Assembly: GCF_021390935.1 (NCBI RefSeq)
Contig: NZ_JAJPUI010000013.1
Location: 1 to 64,000, forward strand
Source of the DNA: Streptomyces sp. CC228A
GTDB lineage: Bacteria > Actinomycetota > Actinomycetes > Streptomycetales > Streptomycetaceae
Direction: 5' to 3'
DNA: 64,000 nucleotides
Within the stretch, counting starts at the first letter, position 1. Every line of letters starts with the position of its first letter. Positions 45,053 to 52,377 of the stretch are shown here, in pieces. Below the pieces are notes generated by a model, which worked only from the letters and a program-made list of their open reading frames with translations, was not told the origin of the DNA and did not search any database. A program made the position numbers and the translations under genes.

Positions 45053-45933
45053 ATGAGACAGTTCACCGCCGTCGTCAATCCCGCCGCGGGAAGCTCCAGC
45101 GGCACGGCGGCCCTGCTGCCCGTCGCCCGACTCCTCAGGGAGGCCGGGGCCCGGCTCGACACCCGCTACAGCCGCAGCCTCGACCACGCCCGCGCCCTGG
45201 CGCGGCAGGCGGCCTCCGACGGGCGGACCGTCCTCGCGGTCGGCGGGGACGGATGGCCGGCGCCGTCGGCGGGGAACTGAGCGGCACCGGCGCGGTGCTG
45301 GGCCTCGTGCCGTCGGGCCGCGGCAACGACTTCGCCCGGGCGCTGGGGCTGCCCGGCGACCCGCGGGCCCTCGCCGAGGTGCTCCTGCACGGCTCGCCCC
45401 GCAGGGTCGACACCATCGCAGTCGCCTCCGCGGCGCACGGCGGGGTGTCGGTGCTGGGCAGCGTCTACGCGGGCGTCGACGCCGTGGCGAACCGGCACGC
45501 CAACCGCTCCCGGCTGCTGCGGGGCTCCGCTTCCTACTACGCGGGCGGCCTGCGGGCGGTGGCCGCCTGGCGGCCCGCCGCCTACCGGATCACCGTCGAC
45601 GGGGCGCTGCTCGAACGGCACGGCTACACGGTGGTCGCCGCCAACTCCGGCTTCTACGGCTTCGGCCGGCTCATCGCCCCCGACGCCCGCGTGGACGACG
45701 GGCTGCTGGACGTCGTGGTGGTGCGCGACGCCCCGAAGCGGCTGTTCTTCACGATGATGAACGAGCTCAAAACCGGTGCCCACCTGGCCCGCCCGCAGGT
45801 GGAGGTGGTGCGCGGCAGGGAGATCCGCATCGAGGCCGACCGCGGACTGCCGTACGGCGCGGACGGCGAGGTCGACGCAGCGCTGCCGGTCACCGTACGC
45901 GTCCAGCCGGGCGCGCTGAACGTCCTCGCCTGA
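45053..45933 (+). pseudogene. Diacylglycerol/lipid kinase family protein, frameshifted
   Basis: A DAGK-catalytic-fold lipid kinase. The first frame, from the ATG at 45053 with GGAGG nine bases upstream of it, reads MRQFTAVVNPAAGSSSGTAA and ends at the nucleotide loop TVLAVGGDG. The next frame continues MAGAVGGELSGTGAVLGLVP, SGRGNDFARALGLPGD and GFYGFGRLIAPDARVDDGLL, the standard order. One missing G near 45251-45252 restores VGGDGMAGAV and 294 codons. It probably phosphorylates a diacylglycerol or a related ether lipid at the membrane, in the same unit as the ADPS-like enzyme. Confidence 0.8.
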
Positions 45934-46340
45934 ACCCCGCCGGCCGCACGTCCCCGCTTGCACGTCCCCGGGGAGGTCGGAACGTACGGGGCGTCCCGGC
46001 CCGAGGCGCGCAGCCGCTCCAGGACCGCCGGGAAGTCCGTCGCGGCAGCGTCCGCGGCCCGCGGTGCGCCCGTCTCGCCGACCGCCTCGGGGCGCCAGGT
46101 CGCCCATGAGCGGGTCGCCCGGCTTGCTGCAAGGCGGGGGCGGCCTGGTGCCGGCCGCGGGTGCAACCTCTCTGCCTGGTGGGTGCGTCGGCCGCCGCGC
46201 CGGCGGCGCCGCGGACTCGGGGGTCCCGGTCGCGCGGTCGCGGGTACGTCCGCGGGACGCGCGGCGATCGACCCGGCAGGTCGCCGACCGACCGGCCACC
46301 GCAACCGTTTTGCCCCCTTGTATCCGGATAGCCATTCCCC
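45934..46340. other. Intergenic region upstream of the PepSY lipoprotein gene
   Basis: This 407-base stretch has no convincing gene on either strand. Its last 35 bases contain the SigB-like promoter candidate at 46307-46331. Confidence 0.5.
46307..46331 (+). promoter_or_regulatory. SigB-like promoter immediately upstream of the PepSY gene
   Basis: GTTT, 15 bases, GGATAG. The -10 box ends only nine bases before the ATG at 46341 and no ribosome site is present, which suggests a leaderless mRNA. Confidence 0.5.
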
Positions 46341-46904
46341 ATGGACAGTCTGAGAAGCCGGTCCGGACGGCCGCTGCTTACGGCAGCGGTGGTGCTGCTG
46401 TCCGCCGCCGTGCTCACCGGATGCCAGAGCGGGGGCGACGTGCCGCCCGACGCCTTCGAGGGGGTCGAGGTGGACTACCGGCAGGCGGTCCGGGCCTCGG
46501 CGGCGGAGGTCGCGGGCGGCGAGGTCGTGGCGACCGAGCTGACACGGCCCGAGTCCGCGGACCCGGTGTGGGTGACGCACGTGGCGGCTCGGAGCGGCCG
46601 GACGCACGCCGTCCGCGTGGACGCAGCGACCGGCAACGTCCTTCACACGGCCCGGGCGCAGCGCGCCTGGGAGGGGATGGCGCCCGAGGAGCTGCGCGCC
46701 CTCCTGGACGAGGCGGCGGTCCCGGTCGACGAGGCGGCCCGTGAGGCCCGCGGTGCCGTCGAGGGTCCGGTGACGGCCATCCGGCTCGACGCGCACGACG
46801 GTGACCCGCTGTGGGCGGTCGACATTGTCAGCGACGTGCCGGGCGGCGAGGTCACCACTCGCCTCGTGGACGCCCGCACCGGCGAGGTGCTGGACCGGCC
46901 GTGA
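46341..46904 (+). CDS. PepSY-domain lipoprotein
   Basis: A 187-residue exported lipoprotein: PLLTAAVVLLSAAVLTGC gives a clear lipobox (Cys28). The mature part has two PepSY-like units, each ending in a strand pattern such as HAVRVDAATGNVLHTARA and VTTRLVDARTGEVLDRP. PepSY domains are thought to inhibit or modulate proteases or to sense envelope stress; the exact role is unknown. The ATG at 46341 is the only sensible start and has no Shine-Dalgarno sequence; a promoter candidate lies directly upstream. Confidence 0.85.
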   Translation: MDSLRSRSGRPLLTAAVVLLSAAVLTGCQSGGDVPPDAFEGVEVDYRQAVRASAAEVAGGEVVATELTRPESADPVWVTHVAARSGRTHAVRVDAATGNVLHTARAQRAWEGMAPEELRALLDEAAVPVDEAAREARGAVEGPVTAIRLDAHDGDPLWAVDIVSDVPGGEVTTRLVDARTGEVLDRP

Positions 46905-47178
46905 GCTGCGGCGCGCGGCGGCGGGCCCCGGCCGACCGCGCCCCGATGCCCGGCCCCGAGACCGGACGCGTTCCGCTTCCCGTGGAGCGGCGCTTCAAGG
47001 GGGCGCCGCTCCATGCGCCGTCCCCAGCGGCCGGCGGGCGCTTCGCAGCAGGGCGCGCCCAACCGCCTTCCGCGGGCCCGGTACCGCGCGGGCGGGCGGC
47101 GCAGTACCGTGCCCGCTCGCGATCCGGCCTCCGGCCCGGCCTCACGCCGTACGGACGGAGCGGGGCGGCATCAGCCCG

Positions 47179-47357
47179 TCACCGGTCGGAAGCGCCGGGC
47201 TTCCCCCGTGCCAGGGCCAGGGAAAGGAACGACAGGGCGATGAGCGCGCTGCCCACCGCGATCAGGAACGTGACCGGCCCGTCCCGCAGGCCGCGCCGAG
47301 GTCCCTGCCCGGTGGGCGGACTCGTCAGGGCGGTGACGTGGAGTCGGTACGGGACAT
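47179..47357 (-). pseudogene. Small single-helix membrane protein, apparent frameshift
   Basis: An ATG at 47357 with GGAGG five bases upstream reads MSRTDSTS and then stops in frame. One base added near 47330-47337 would join it to TALTSPPTGQGPRRGLRDGP and a membrane helix VTFLIAVGSALIALSFLSLA ending at 47179, for a 60-codon gene. The helix frame also stays open further upstream to 47403. Function is unknown. Given the many one-base breaks in this window, a real small gene with a base error is plausible, but it may be chance. Confidence 0.35.
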
Positions 47358-47498
47358 GACGGCCTCCTTCCCGCGCGTCTCCCCGCCGCGTGGGCTCGTA
47401 CACCGTGCGGGCCCCCCGTCAGCGCGCTTCGGACAGCGAACGGCGGTGCTTTGCCGGAGCGGCACTGATCCCGCGCGCCCCGCCCGACCGGGGTGCGG

Positions 47499-47567
47499 GG
47501 GCTCGGCCGTGCGGCGGGCGGGGGCGCGCGGCCGTGCGGCGGGCGGGGGCTCGGCCGTGCGGCGGGT
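47499..47567. repeat. Three imperfect ~25-base repeats
   Basis: Three imperfect copies of a unit containing CGGCCGTGCGGCGGGCGGGG, directly downstream of the PCuAC-like gene (which ends at 47567 on the minus strand). Non-coding. Confidence 0.7.
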
Positions 47568-48115
47568 CACTGCTCCGGAGAGGGCGGGGTGAGACCGGGT
47601 GTCGCGTCCTCGTCGACGTACGTGGGTGTTTGCGCGTGCATCTGGAGCGCCACCTCCCCGGCCCGCTCGAACCGCAGCGTCACCCACGCGTAGTCGCCGC
47701 CCCGCAACTCCTCCTTGACCCCGCGCAGCAGCAGGTGCGGCTGCCCCTCCGACAACTCCACCAGCTGCCGCGGCGGCACGTCCAGCGCGCCCCGGGGGGA
47801 CCCGTCGGCGGTGACGATGTCCACCGACTCCGCGATCGTCGTCGCACCGCCGAGGAGCCGGTCGGCGGTCTGCGCCTCGTTGTAGAGCCACAGGTGCACG
47901 GGGACGTCGGCGCCCACCTCCCACGGGCCGTTCGGCGGCTCGGCCATGTGGGCGTAGCGGATCAGCATGGCCCCGACACGGGCATGGGCACCGGGCGGGT
48001 GGTACTCGCCGGACGTGGAGTCGCAGCCGACGAGCACCGCGGCGGCGAGACAGCCGCTCACCAGCCCGCAGGCCGCCCGACGCAGACGGAGACCGAGACG
48101 TCCGCGGCTCTTCAT
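47567..48115 (-). CDS. Lipoprotein of the PCuAC/DUF461-like group
   Basis: A 182-residue lipoprotein: CGLVSGCLAAAVLVGC ends in a lipobox (Cys31). The mature domain is a beta-sandwich-like sequence with VGAMLIRYAHMAEPPNGPWE, HLWLYNEAQTADRLLGGATT and ALDVPPRQLVELSEGQPHLL, in the order seen in PCuAC copper-chaperone-like proteins of Streptomyces. The canonical H-M copper ligands are only partly recognisable, so metal binding is uncertain. The ATG at 48115 has TGAGGA upstream. Confidence 0.72.
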   Translation of the reverse strand: MKSRGRLGLRLRRAACGLVSGCLAAAVLVGCDSTSGEYHPPGAHARVGAMLIRYAHMAEPPNGPWEVGADVPVHLWLYNEAQTADRLLGGATTIAESVDIVTADGSPRGALDVPPRQLVELSEGQPHLLLRGVKEELRGGDYAWVTLRFERAGEVALQMHAQTPTYVDEDATPGLTPPSPEQ

Positions 48116-48661
48116 AGAGTGGTCCTCACCTTGGTGCGCGGGTACGGATTCGCCTGCACGTATGCCCGAGCGCCCGCCCGGGCTGTCGGCGGTTGGGCCG
48201 GATGGCGGGCAGAGGCGCCACGGAGGTGGCAGCCGACCCACCGCGTCGCGCGCCCCCGGCGGCGCGGACTCGACCGAGGCCCGGGCGGCGGTGGCCGCCG
48301 GCGGGCACGGGCCGACCGGCGGACCGCCGCGCGGGGCGGCGCCGGCGGTCCCGCGGAGGCGTCCGAGCAAGCGGGCCGGAGGAAGGCCCGGCGCCGCCGC
48401 CCGGAGGCTCCTTCCGGCCGGCGCGGAGCCGCGCGCGGCTGCGCCCGGCTCAGGGTTTCCCTCACCGGGCGCAGGAAAGGTCGAAGGGCATGCACGCGGT
48501 GGCGCGGCCGGCCCGCCCAGGAGGTGCCGCAGGCCGACCGCGCCGCGCGTGCCCGCGCTGCCGGGCGGAGCGGCGCCGGCCTGCGCGGCCTGCGTACGGA
48601 CCGGTGCCGCCGCCCTACCCGGTTGCGCTGCGGGCCCTGAGGGCTCACGCCCGCTCGGGGG
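48116..48661. other. 546-base intergenic region
   Basis: It lies upstream of the PCuAC-like gene and downstream of the PRC/DUF2382 gene, both on the minus strand. Open frames on either strand are Arg/Pro/Ala-rich and unconvincing. No clear regulatory motif was found. Confidence 0.4.
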
Positions 48662-49390
48662 TCACGCCCGCTCGTCGGGGTCGTCCTCGAAGTCGGCCTC
48701 GATGCGCTCCTTGCGCACCCGGCCCTCCACCGTCTCCTCGTCGGTGTACTCGTCGGTGGTCAGCCGCACCCGCTCGACGGGCTCGGTGCGCTTCTCCACG
48801 ACCGGCCGCTCCTCGTGCAGGGTGACCTCGTGCTCGGCCTCGGAGATCTCCGGCCCGGACAGCGCCGCGTCACGGTTGCCCTCCGTGATGGGCTCGCGCT
48901 CCAGGCGGACCTCCTCGTGGCGCACCGGGATCGTCTGCTGCACCTCCTCGGTCACGACGTACTTCCGCAGCCGCGCCCGGCCGGCTTCCCGGCGCTCGAC
49001 GCCCACGTGCATCGACTCCTCCGAGAGGGTCATGGCGTCGTCGCGGCCGCCCCGGCTCTGCTGCCCGTCACCCCAGTCGACCTCGAAGTAGTCGTACAGG
49101 CGGCGCTCCTCGTCGGCGGAGAGGTGTCCGCCGGCTTCGACGTCCGTCTTCGGGGCGCCCTTGACCTTCTCCTTGTCGTACGGCACCTCCAGGTGGTCTT
49201 CCACCACGTCGGCGTCGTGCACGGGGACGAAGGACTCACGCGACCCGAAGAGCCCGGTCGAGACCGTGACCCACTCCGGCCGGCCCGTGGCGTCGTCGAG
49301 GAAGACGTGCTTGGCCTCTCCGATCTTGCTGCCGTCCCGTGCGTAGACGGGCCGGTCCAGAACTGCTGGTACCTGTTCGCGGGTAAGCAC
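48662..49390 (-). CDS. PRC-barrel and DUF2382 (YsnF/AvaK-like) stress protein
   Basis: A 242-residue protein. Residues 1-90 form a PRC-barrel (VPAVLDRPVYARDGSKIGEA, TGRPEWVTVSTGLFGSRESF). Residues 130-235 are a DUF2382 domain, highly charged with repeated Glu/Arg strands (RLRKYVVTEEVQQTIPVRHE, EVRLEREPITEGNRDA). This two-domain architecture is known from general-stress proteins in many bacteria. GTG at 49390 is chosen because GAGGAG lies seven bases upstream; an in-frame ATG is at 49408. A SigB-like promoter candidate lies about 46 bases upstream. Confidence 0.88.
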   Translation of the reverse strand: MLTREQVPAVLDRPVYARDGSKIGEAKHVFLDDATGRPEWVTVSTGLFGSRESFVPVHDADVVEDHLEVPYDKEKVKGAPKTDVEAGGHLSADEERRLYDYFEVDWGDGQQSRGGRDDAMTLSEESMHVGVERREAGRARLRKYVVTEEVQQTIPVRHEEVRLEREPITEGNRDAALSGPEISEAEHEVTLHEERPVVEKRTEPVERVRLTTDEYTDEETVEGRVRKERIEADFEDDPDERA

Positions 49391-49764
49391 GATGGCTCTC
49401 CTCAGCATCGGTGTCTTCAGGGTCTCTGCGACGCGTATCCCCGCCCAAAGCCGACGAACAGGATGAAATCCGTACATCTAAGCACTTCAAGACGAGGTGT
49501 CAGGGGCACGCGTCGGCCGGCGGCCGCCCTGTCGCGGACCCGCCGCGCCCGCCCGCGCGGGAGGCCGGCCCGCCACCCGTACGGCCCTGGCGGCCCCAGT
49601 CGCCCGACTTGCGCCTTCCCGCAGGTCAGAGCGTCCGCGGCACGTGCGGTCGAGGGCCTGTTCGCGTGGCGTGCCGGTGTGCCGCGTGTGCCCGACGTAG
49701 CGTCGGAGGCGGCGTCCCGGGCAGTTGGGCCGGGGGCGTTCGGTGATGGCACGAGGAGCAGCAG
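49391..49764. other. Divergent region between the PRC/DUF2382 gene and cspA
   Basis: A 374-base region with a SigB-like site for the minus-strand gene at 49436-49459 and the cold-shock leader on the other side. The AT content rises around 49455-49500. No gene is seen. Confidence 0.4.
49436..49459 (-). promoter_or_regulatory. SigB-like promoter candidate for the PRC/DUF2382 gene
   Basis: On the minus strand: GTTC, 14 bases, GGGATA, ending about 46 bases before the GTG start. It departs from the GNNT consensus at the last base of the first box. Confidence 0.35.
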
Positions 49765-49968
49765 ATGCCGACGGGAACGGTGAAATGGTTCAACAGCGAG
49801 AAGGGCTACGGCTTCATCGAGCAGGACTCGGGGGCGCCTGACGTCTTCGCCCACTACTCGGAGATCAACGGCAGCGGCTTCCGCGAGCTGCAGGAGGGCC
49901 AGAAGGTCTCCTACCAGGTCGCCCAGGGCGACCGCGGGCCGCAGGCGACGGATATCACCGGGCACTGA
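49765..49968 (+). CDS. Cold-shock domain protein (CspA family)
   Basis: A 67-residue single CSD protein that binds single-stranded RNA and DNA and acts as an RNA chaperone. RNP1 is KGYGFIE and RNP2 is DVFAHYS, a small variation on the usual VFVHYS; the start MPTGTVKWFNSEKGYGFIEQ is typical. GAGGA precedes the ATG. The length matches the family exactly. Followed by a strong hairpin. Confidence 0.95.
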   Translation: MPTGTVKWFNSEKGYGFIEQDSGAPDVFAHYSEINGSGFRELQEGQKVSYQVAQGDRGPQATDITGH

Positions 49969-50019
49969 CCCGGTCCTCCCGGCGGGGCGCCGTGCCGGTG
50001 GCCCCAGCGGGAGAAAGGG

Positions 50020-50047
50020 GTGACGGCTCCGCTTCCGGAGCCGTCAC
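50020..50047. terminator. Bidirectional terminator between cspA and the SPW gene
   Basis: A perfect 12-base stem, GTGACGGCTCCG with its complement, with the tetraloop CTTC. It lies 51 bases after the cspA stop and nine bases from the convergent SPW-gene stop. Confidence 0.85.
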
Positions 50048-50055
50048 TTCGCAGG

Positions 50056-50505
50056 TCACCGCGGTGCCGACCGCCTGACCGCGACCGTCGCCCCGGCGGC
50101 CGCCATACCGAACACGCAGACGGCGGCACCCGTCGCCACGTTGTTCCAGATGACGCCCGCGCCGGCCCCGTGGTCCACCGTGGCCACCCACGGCGCGATG
50201 ATCAGCCAGATGCCCAGCGGGACGGCCGCCCAGGCGACCCTGGCCATCCGCTCCGGTGCAAGCGCCAGGCACAGGCCGAGCAGTGCGACGGCGATACCGG
50301 CGATCAGGTTGTTGACCGCGAGGCTCGCCTCCGTACCGGAGAAGTGCACCACCCACGGTGAGACGGCCGCATAGACACCCGCCAGCATCAGAAGCCCCTC
50401 GGCGGCCGCGGCGGTCCCGCGCGCGGCGGTCTCCTCCCTCGGAGCCCGCGTCTCCGCGTGCTCGTAGTGCCTTCCTGTGTCAGCTGACTGCCGCGAGTAC
50501 GCCAT
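50056..50505 (-). CDS. SPW-repeat membrane protein
   Basis: A 149-residue inner-membrane protein with four helices in two repeat units. Each carries the SPW motif or a variant: YAAVSPWVVHFSG and IWLIIAPWVATVD. The N-terminal 45 residues are hydrophilic. The family is widespread in bacteria without a known function. ATG at 50505 is preceded by AAGGA. A near-consensus SigB-type promoter lies about 50 bases upstream. Confidence 0.85.
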   Translation of the reverse strand: MAYSRQSADTGRHYEHAETRAPREETAARGTAAAAEGLLMLAGVYAAVSPWVVHFSGTEASLAVNNLIAGIAVALLGLCLALAPERMARVAWAAVPLGIWLIIAPWVATVDHGAGAGVIWNNVATGAAVCVFGMAAAGATVAVRRSAPR

Positions 50506-50557
50506 GTCACTCGCATCCTTCCGCGACTCGACTGACCGGTTCTCCACACCGGACGGG

Positions 50558-50582
50558 GTACCCGCGCGGGCACGGTCCACCC
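50558..50582 (-). promoter_or_regulatory. SigB-type promoter candidate for the SPW gene
   Basis: On the minus strand: GGGT, 15 bases, GGGTAC, matching GNNT-N14-16-GGGTAC. It would give a leader of about 45 bases to the start at 50505. Confidence 0.5.
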
Positions 50583-50664
50583 GCGGCGGCGCGTCGTCGC
50601 GGCTGCGGGGCCCGCCTCCGTGCTTCACCGCCGCCGGCGGGCGTCGTCGCGCCGCCGGCGGGCA

Positions 50665-50766
50665 CGCAGGCCGTTCAGCTTGGCCGTGCCGCAGTGGACC
50701 TGCCGGATGACGCCGCTCTCCCGCAGGACCCGGAACTGGTGCGTGCTCGTCGACTCGGCGACGGGC
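50665..50766 (-). pseudogene. Fragment of an ArsR-family regulator (partial duplicate)
   Basis: These 102 bases repeat 50912-51013 of the next gene with only a few differences. They encode STSTHQFRVLRESGVIRQVH against STSTHHFRVLRESGVIRQTY in the intact gene, that is, the recognition helix and part of the wing, and lack the rest of the domain. The surrounding frame (50625-50840) has an unrelated Arg-rich sequence. A gene remnant or a tandem duplication product; unlikely to work. Confidence 0.7.
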
Positions 50767-50829
50767 TCGCCGTGGCGGGGGCCGGCCCCGAACCGCAGGT
50801 CCACCCGGCCCGGCAGGCGCCTGGAGCGG

Positions 50830-51174
50830 CTACGGCCCATCGGCCTGCCGGGCCGCGGCGGACAGGACGGCGTCCAGCAGGCCGGGGAAGAGCGCGTCCA
50901 GATCGTCGCGGCGCAGGCCGTTCAGCTTGGCCGTGCCGCAGTAGGTCTGCCGGATGACGCCGCTCTCCCGCAGGACCCGGAAGTGGTGCGTGCTCGTCGA
51001 CTTGGCGACGGGCAGTTCGACGTGCGAGCAGGAGACCTCCGACCCGGCCGCCGCCAGTTCGCGGACCACGCGCAGCCGCATCGGGTCCGAGAGGGCGTGG
51101 AGCACGCCTTCGAGGCGGATCTCGTCACGGGCGGGGTGCGCGAGCTCGCGCGGACCGGTCGCGGCGGGTGTCAT
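50830..51174 (-). CDS. ArsR-family transcriptional regulator of the divergent OYE gene
   Basis: A 114-residue winged-helix protein: EGVLHALSDPMRLRVVRELA, then SEVSCSHVELPVAKSTSTHH (recognition region with one Cys) and FRVLRESGVIRQTYCGTAKL. Two Cys (in VSCSH and TYCGT) could form a redox or electrophile switch, but that is an inference. The ATG at 51174 has GGAG upstream. It is divergent from an old yellow enzyme gene; two identical-type inverted repeats lie in the shared promoter, so regulation by this protein is likely. Confidence 0.88.
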   Translation of the reverse strand: MTPAATGPRELAHPARDEIRLEGVLHALSDPMRLRVVRELAAAGSEVSCSHVELPVAKSTSTHHFRVLRESGVIRQTYCGTAKLNGLRRDDLDALFPGLLDAVLSAAARQADGP

Positions 51175-51207
51175 GCGGGCTCCAGGGGGGTCGACTCCCC
51201 ACCATTG

Positions 51208-51257
51208 TACGAAACTCATCGTAGTTTGACATCTGCCGTACTACGAGGGCTATCGTA
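51208..51257. promoter_or_regulatory. Twin ArsR-type operators and promoter between ArsR and OYE genes
   Basis: TACGA-N6-TCGTA occurs twice: 51208-51223 (N6 = AACTCA) and 51242-51257 (N6 = GGGCTA), 34 bases centre to centre. Between them is TTGACA at 51226-51231, a good -35 box for the OYE gene; its -10 region (GCTATC/TATCGT near 51249-51256) falls inside the second operator. The layout strongly suggests direct repression of both genes. Confidence 0.7.
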
Positions 51258-51294
51258 CAAGCCCTGCACCGGTCCCGCCCGAATGGAGTCCGCC

Positions 51295-52377
51295 GTGAGC
51301 GCGCTGTTCGAACCCCGCACCCTGCGGTCCCTGACCGTCCCCAACCGCGTCTGGATGGCGCCGATGTGCCAGTACAGCGCCGACGCCGCCGGACCCGGCA
51401 CGGGCGCCGCCAACGACTGGCACTTCGCCCACTACGCCGCCCGAGCGGCGGGCGGCACCGGACTGATCCTGCTGGAGGCCACGGCGGTGTCCCCGGAGGG
51501 GCGGATCAGCCCGTACGACCTCGGCCTGTGGAACGACACCCAGGCCGAGGCGCTGCGCCGGATCACCGCGTTCCTCAAGGACCAGGGCACCATCCCGGGC
51601 ATCCAAATCGCCCACGCGGGCCGCAAGGCCTCGACCGACCGGCCCTGGAAGGGCGGCGCTCCCGTCGGCGAGGAGGCACACGGCTGGCAGCCGCTGGCCC
51701 CCAGCGCGGTGCCCTTCGACGAGGGCCACCCGGTCCCCGCGGAGCTGGCGCAGGAGGACATCGACCGCGTGGTCGCGGATTTCGCCGCCGCCGCGCGGAG
51801 GGCGCTCGCCGCGGGCTTCCAGGTCGTCGAGATCCACGGCGCCCACGGCTACCTCATCGGCGAGTTCCTCTCCCCGCACAGCAACCACCGCTCCGACGCG
51901 TACGGAGGATCCTTCGAGAACCGCACGCGGTTCGCGCTGGAGGTCGTGGACGCCGTGCGGCAGGTGTGGCCCGACGACCTGCCGCTGTTCTTCCGCATCT
52001 CGGCGACCGACTGGCTGGAGGACCGGCCGGGTTGGACCGCCGACGACACCGTGCGGTTCGCCGCGCTGCTGCGGGAGCACGGCGTCGACCTGCTCGACGT
52101 GTCCAGCGGCGGGAACGCCCCGCGGGTCCGCATCCCGGTCGGGCCGGGCTACCAGGTGCCCTTCGCGGCCCGTGTGCGTGCCGAGACGGGCATGCCGGTC
52201 GCCGCCGTCGGCCTGATCACCGAGGCCGAGCAGGCCGAGAAGATCGTGTCCAACGGAGAGGCGGACGCGGTGCTGCTCGGACGGGAACTGCTGCGCAACC
52301 CGTCGTGGGCGCAGCAGGCGGCCCGGCGCCTGGGTGCCGAGCCGCACGTCCCGGACCCGTACCACCGGATGGTGTGA
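51295..52377 (+). CDS. NADH:flavin oxidoreductase, old yellow enzyme family (YqjM-like)
   Basis: A 360-residue FMN-dependent ene-reductase. The N-terminus LFEPRTLRSLTVPNRVWMAP and CQYSADAAGPGTGAANDWHF fit the YqjM group, including its N-terminal Cys. The substrate site IQIAHAGRKAS and VVEIHGAHGYLIGEFLSPHS (catalytic His pair, Tyr) are present, and the FMN-phosphate site is AVGLITEAEQAEKI / ADAVLLGRELLRNP. GTG at 51295 is favoured because GGAG lies six bases before it; an in-frame ATG is at 51283. It detoxifies or reduces electrophilic alkenes and is under the divergent ArsR regulator. Confidence 0.93.
   Translation: MSALFEPRTLRSLTVPNRVWMAPMCQYSADAAGPGTGAANDWHFAHYAARAAGGTGLILLEATAVSPEGRISPYDLGLWNDTQAEALRRITAFLKDQGTIPGIQIAHAGRKASTDRPWKGGAPVGEEAHGWQPLAPSAVPFDEGHPVPAELAQEDIDRVVADFAAAARRALAAGFQVVEIHGAHGYLIGEFLSPHSNHRSDAYGGSFENRTRFALEVVDAVRQVWPDDLPLFFRISATDWLEDRPGWTADDTVRFAALLREHGVDLLDVSSGGNAPRVRIPVGPGYQVPFAARVRAETGMPVAAVGLITEAEQAEKIVSNGEADAVLLGRELLRNPSWAQQAARRLGAEPHVPDPYHRMV

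Noticed and set aside
48193..48825. Plus-strand 210-codon frame in the gap after the PCuAC-like gene
   Set aside because: Arg/Pro/Ala-rich and overlaps the end of the PRC/DUF2382 gene; nothing supports translation.
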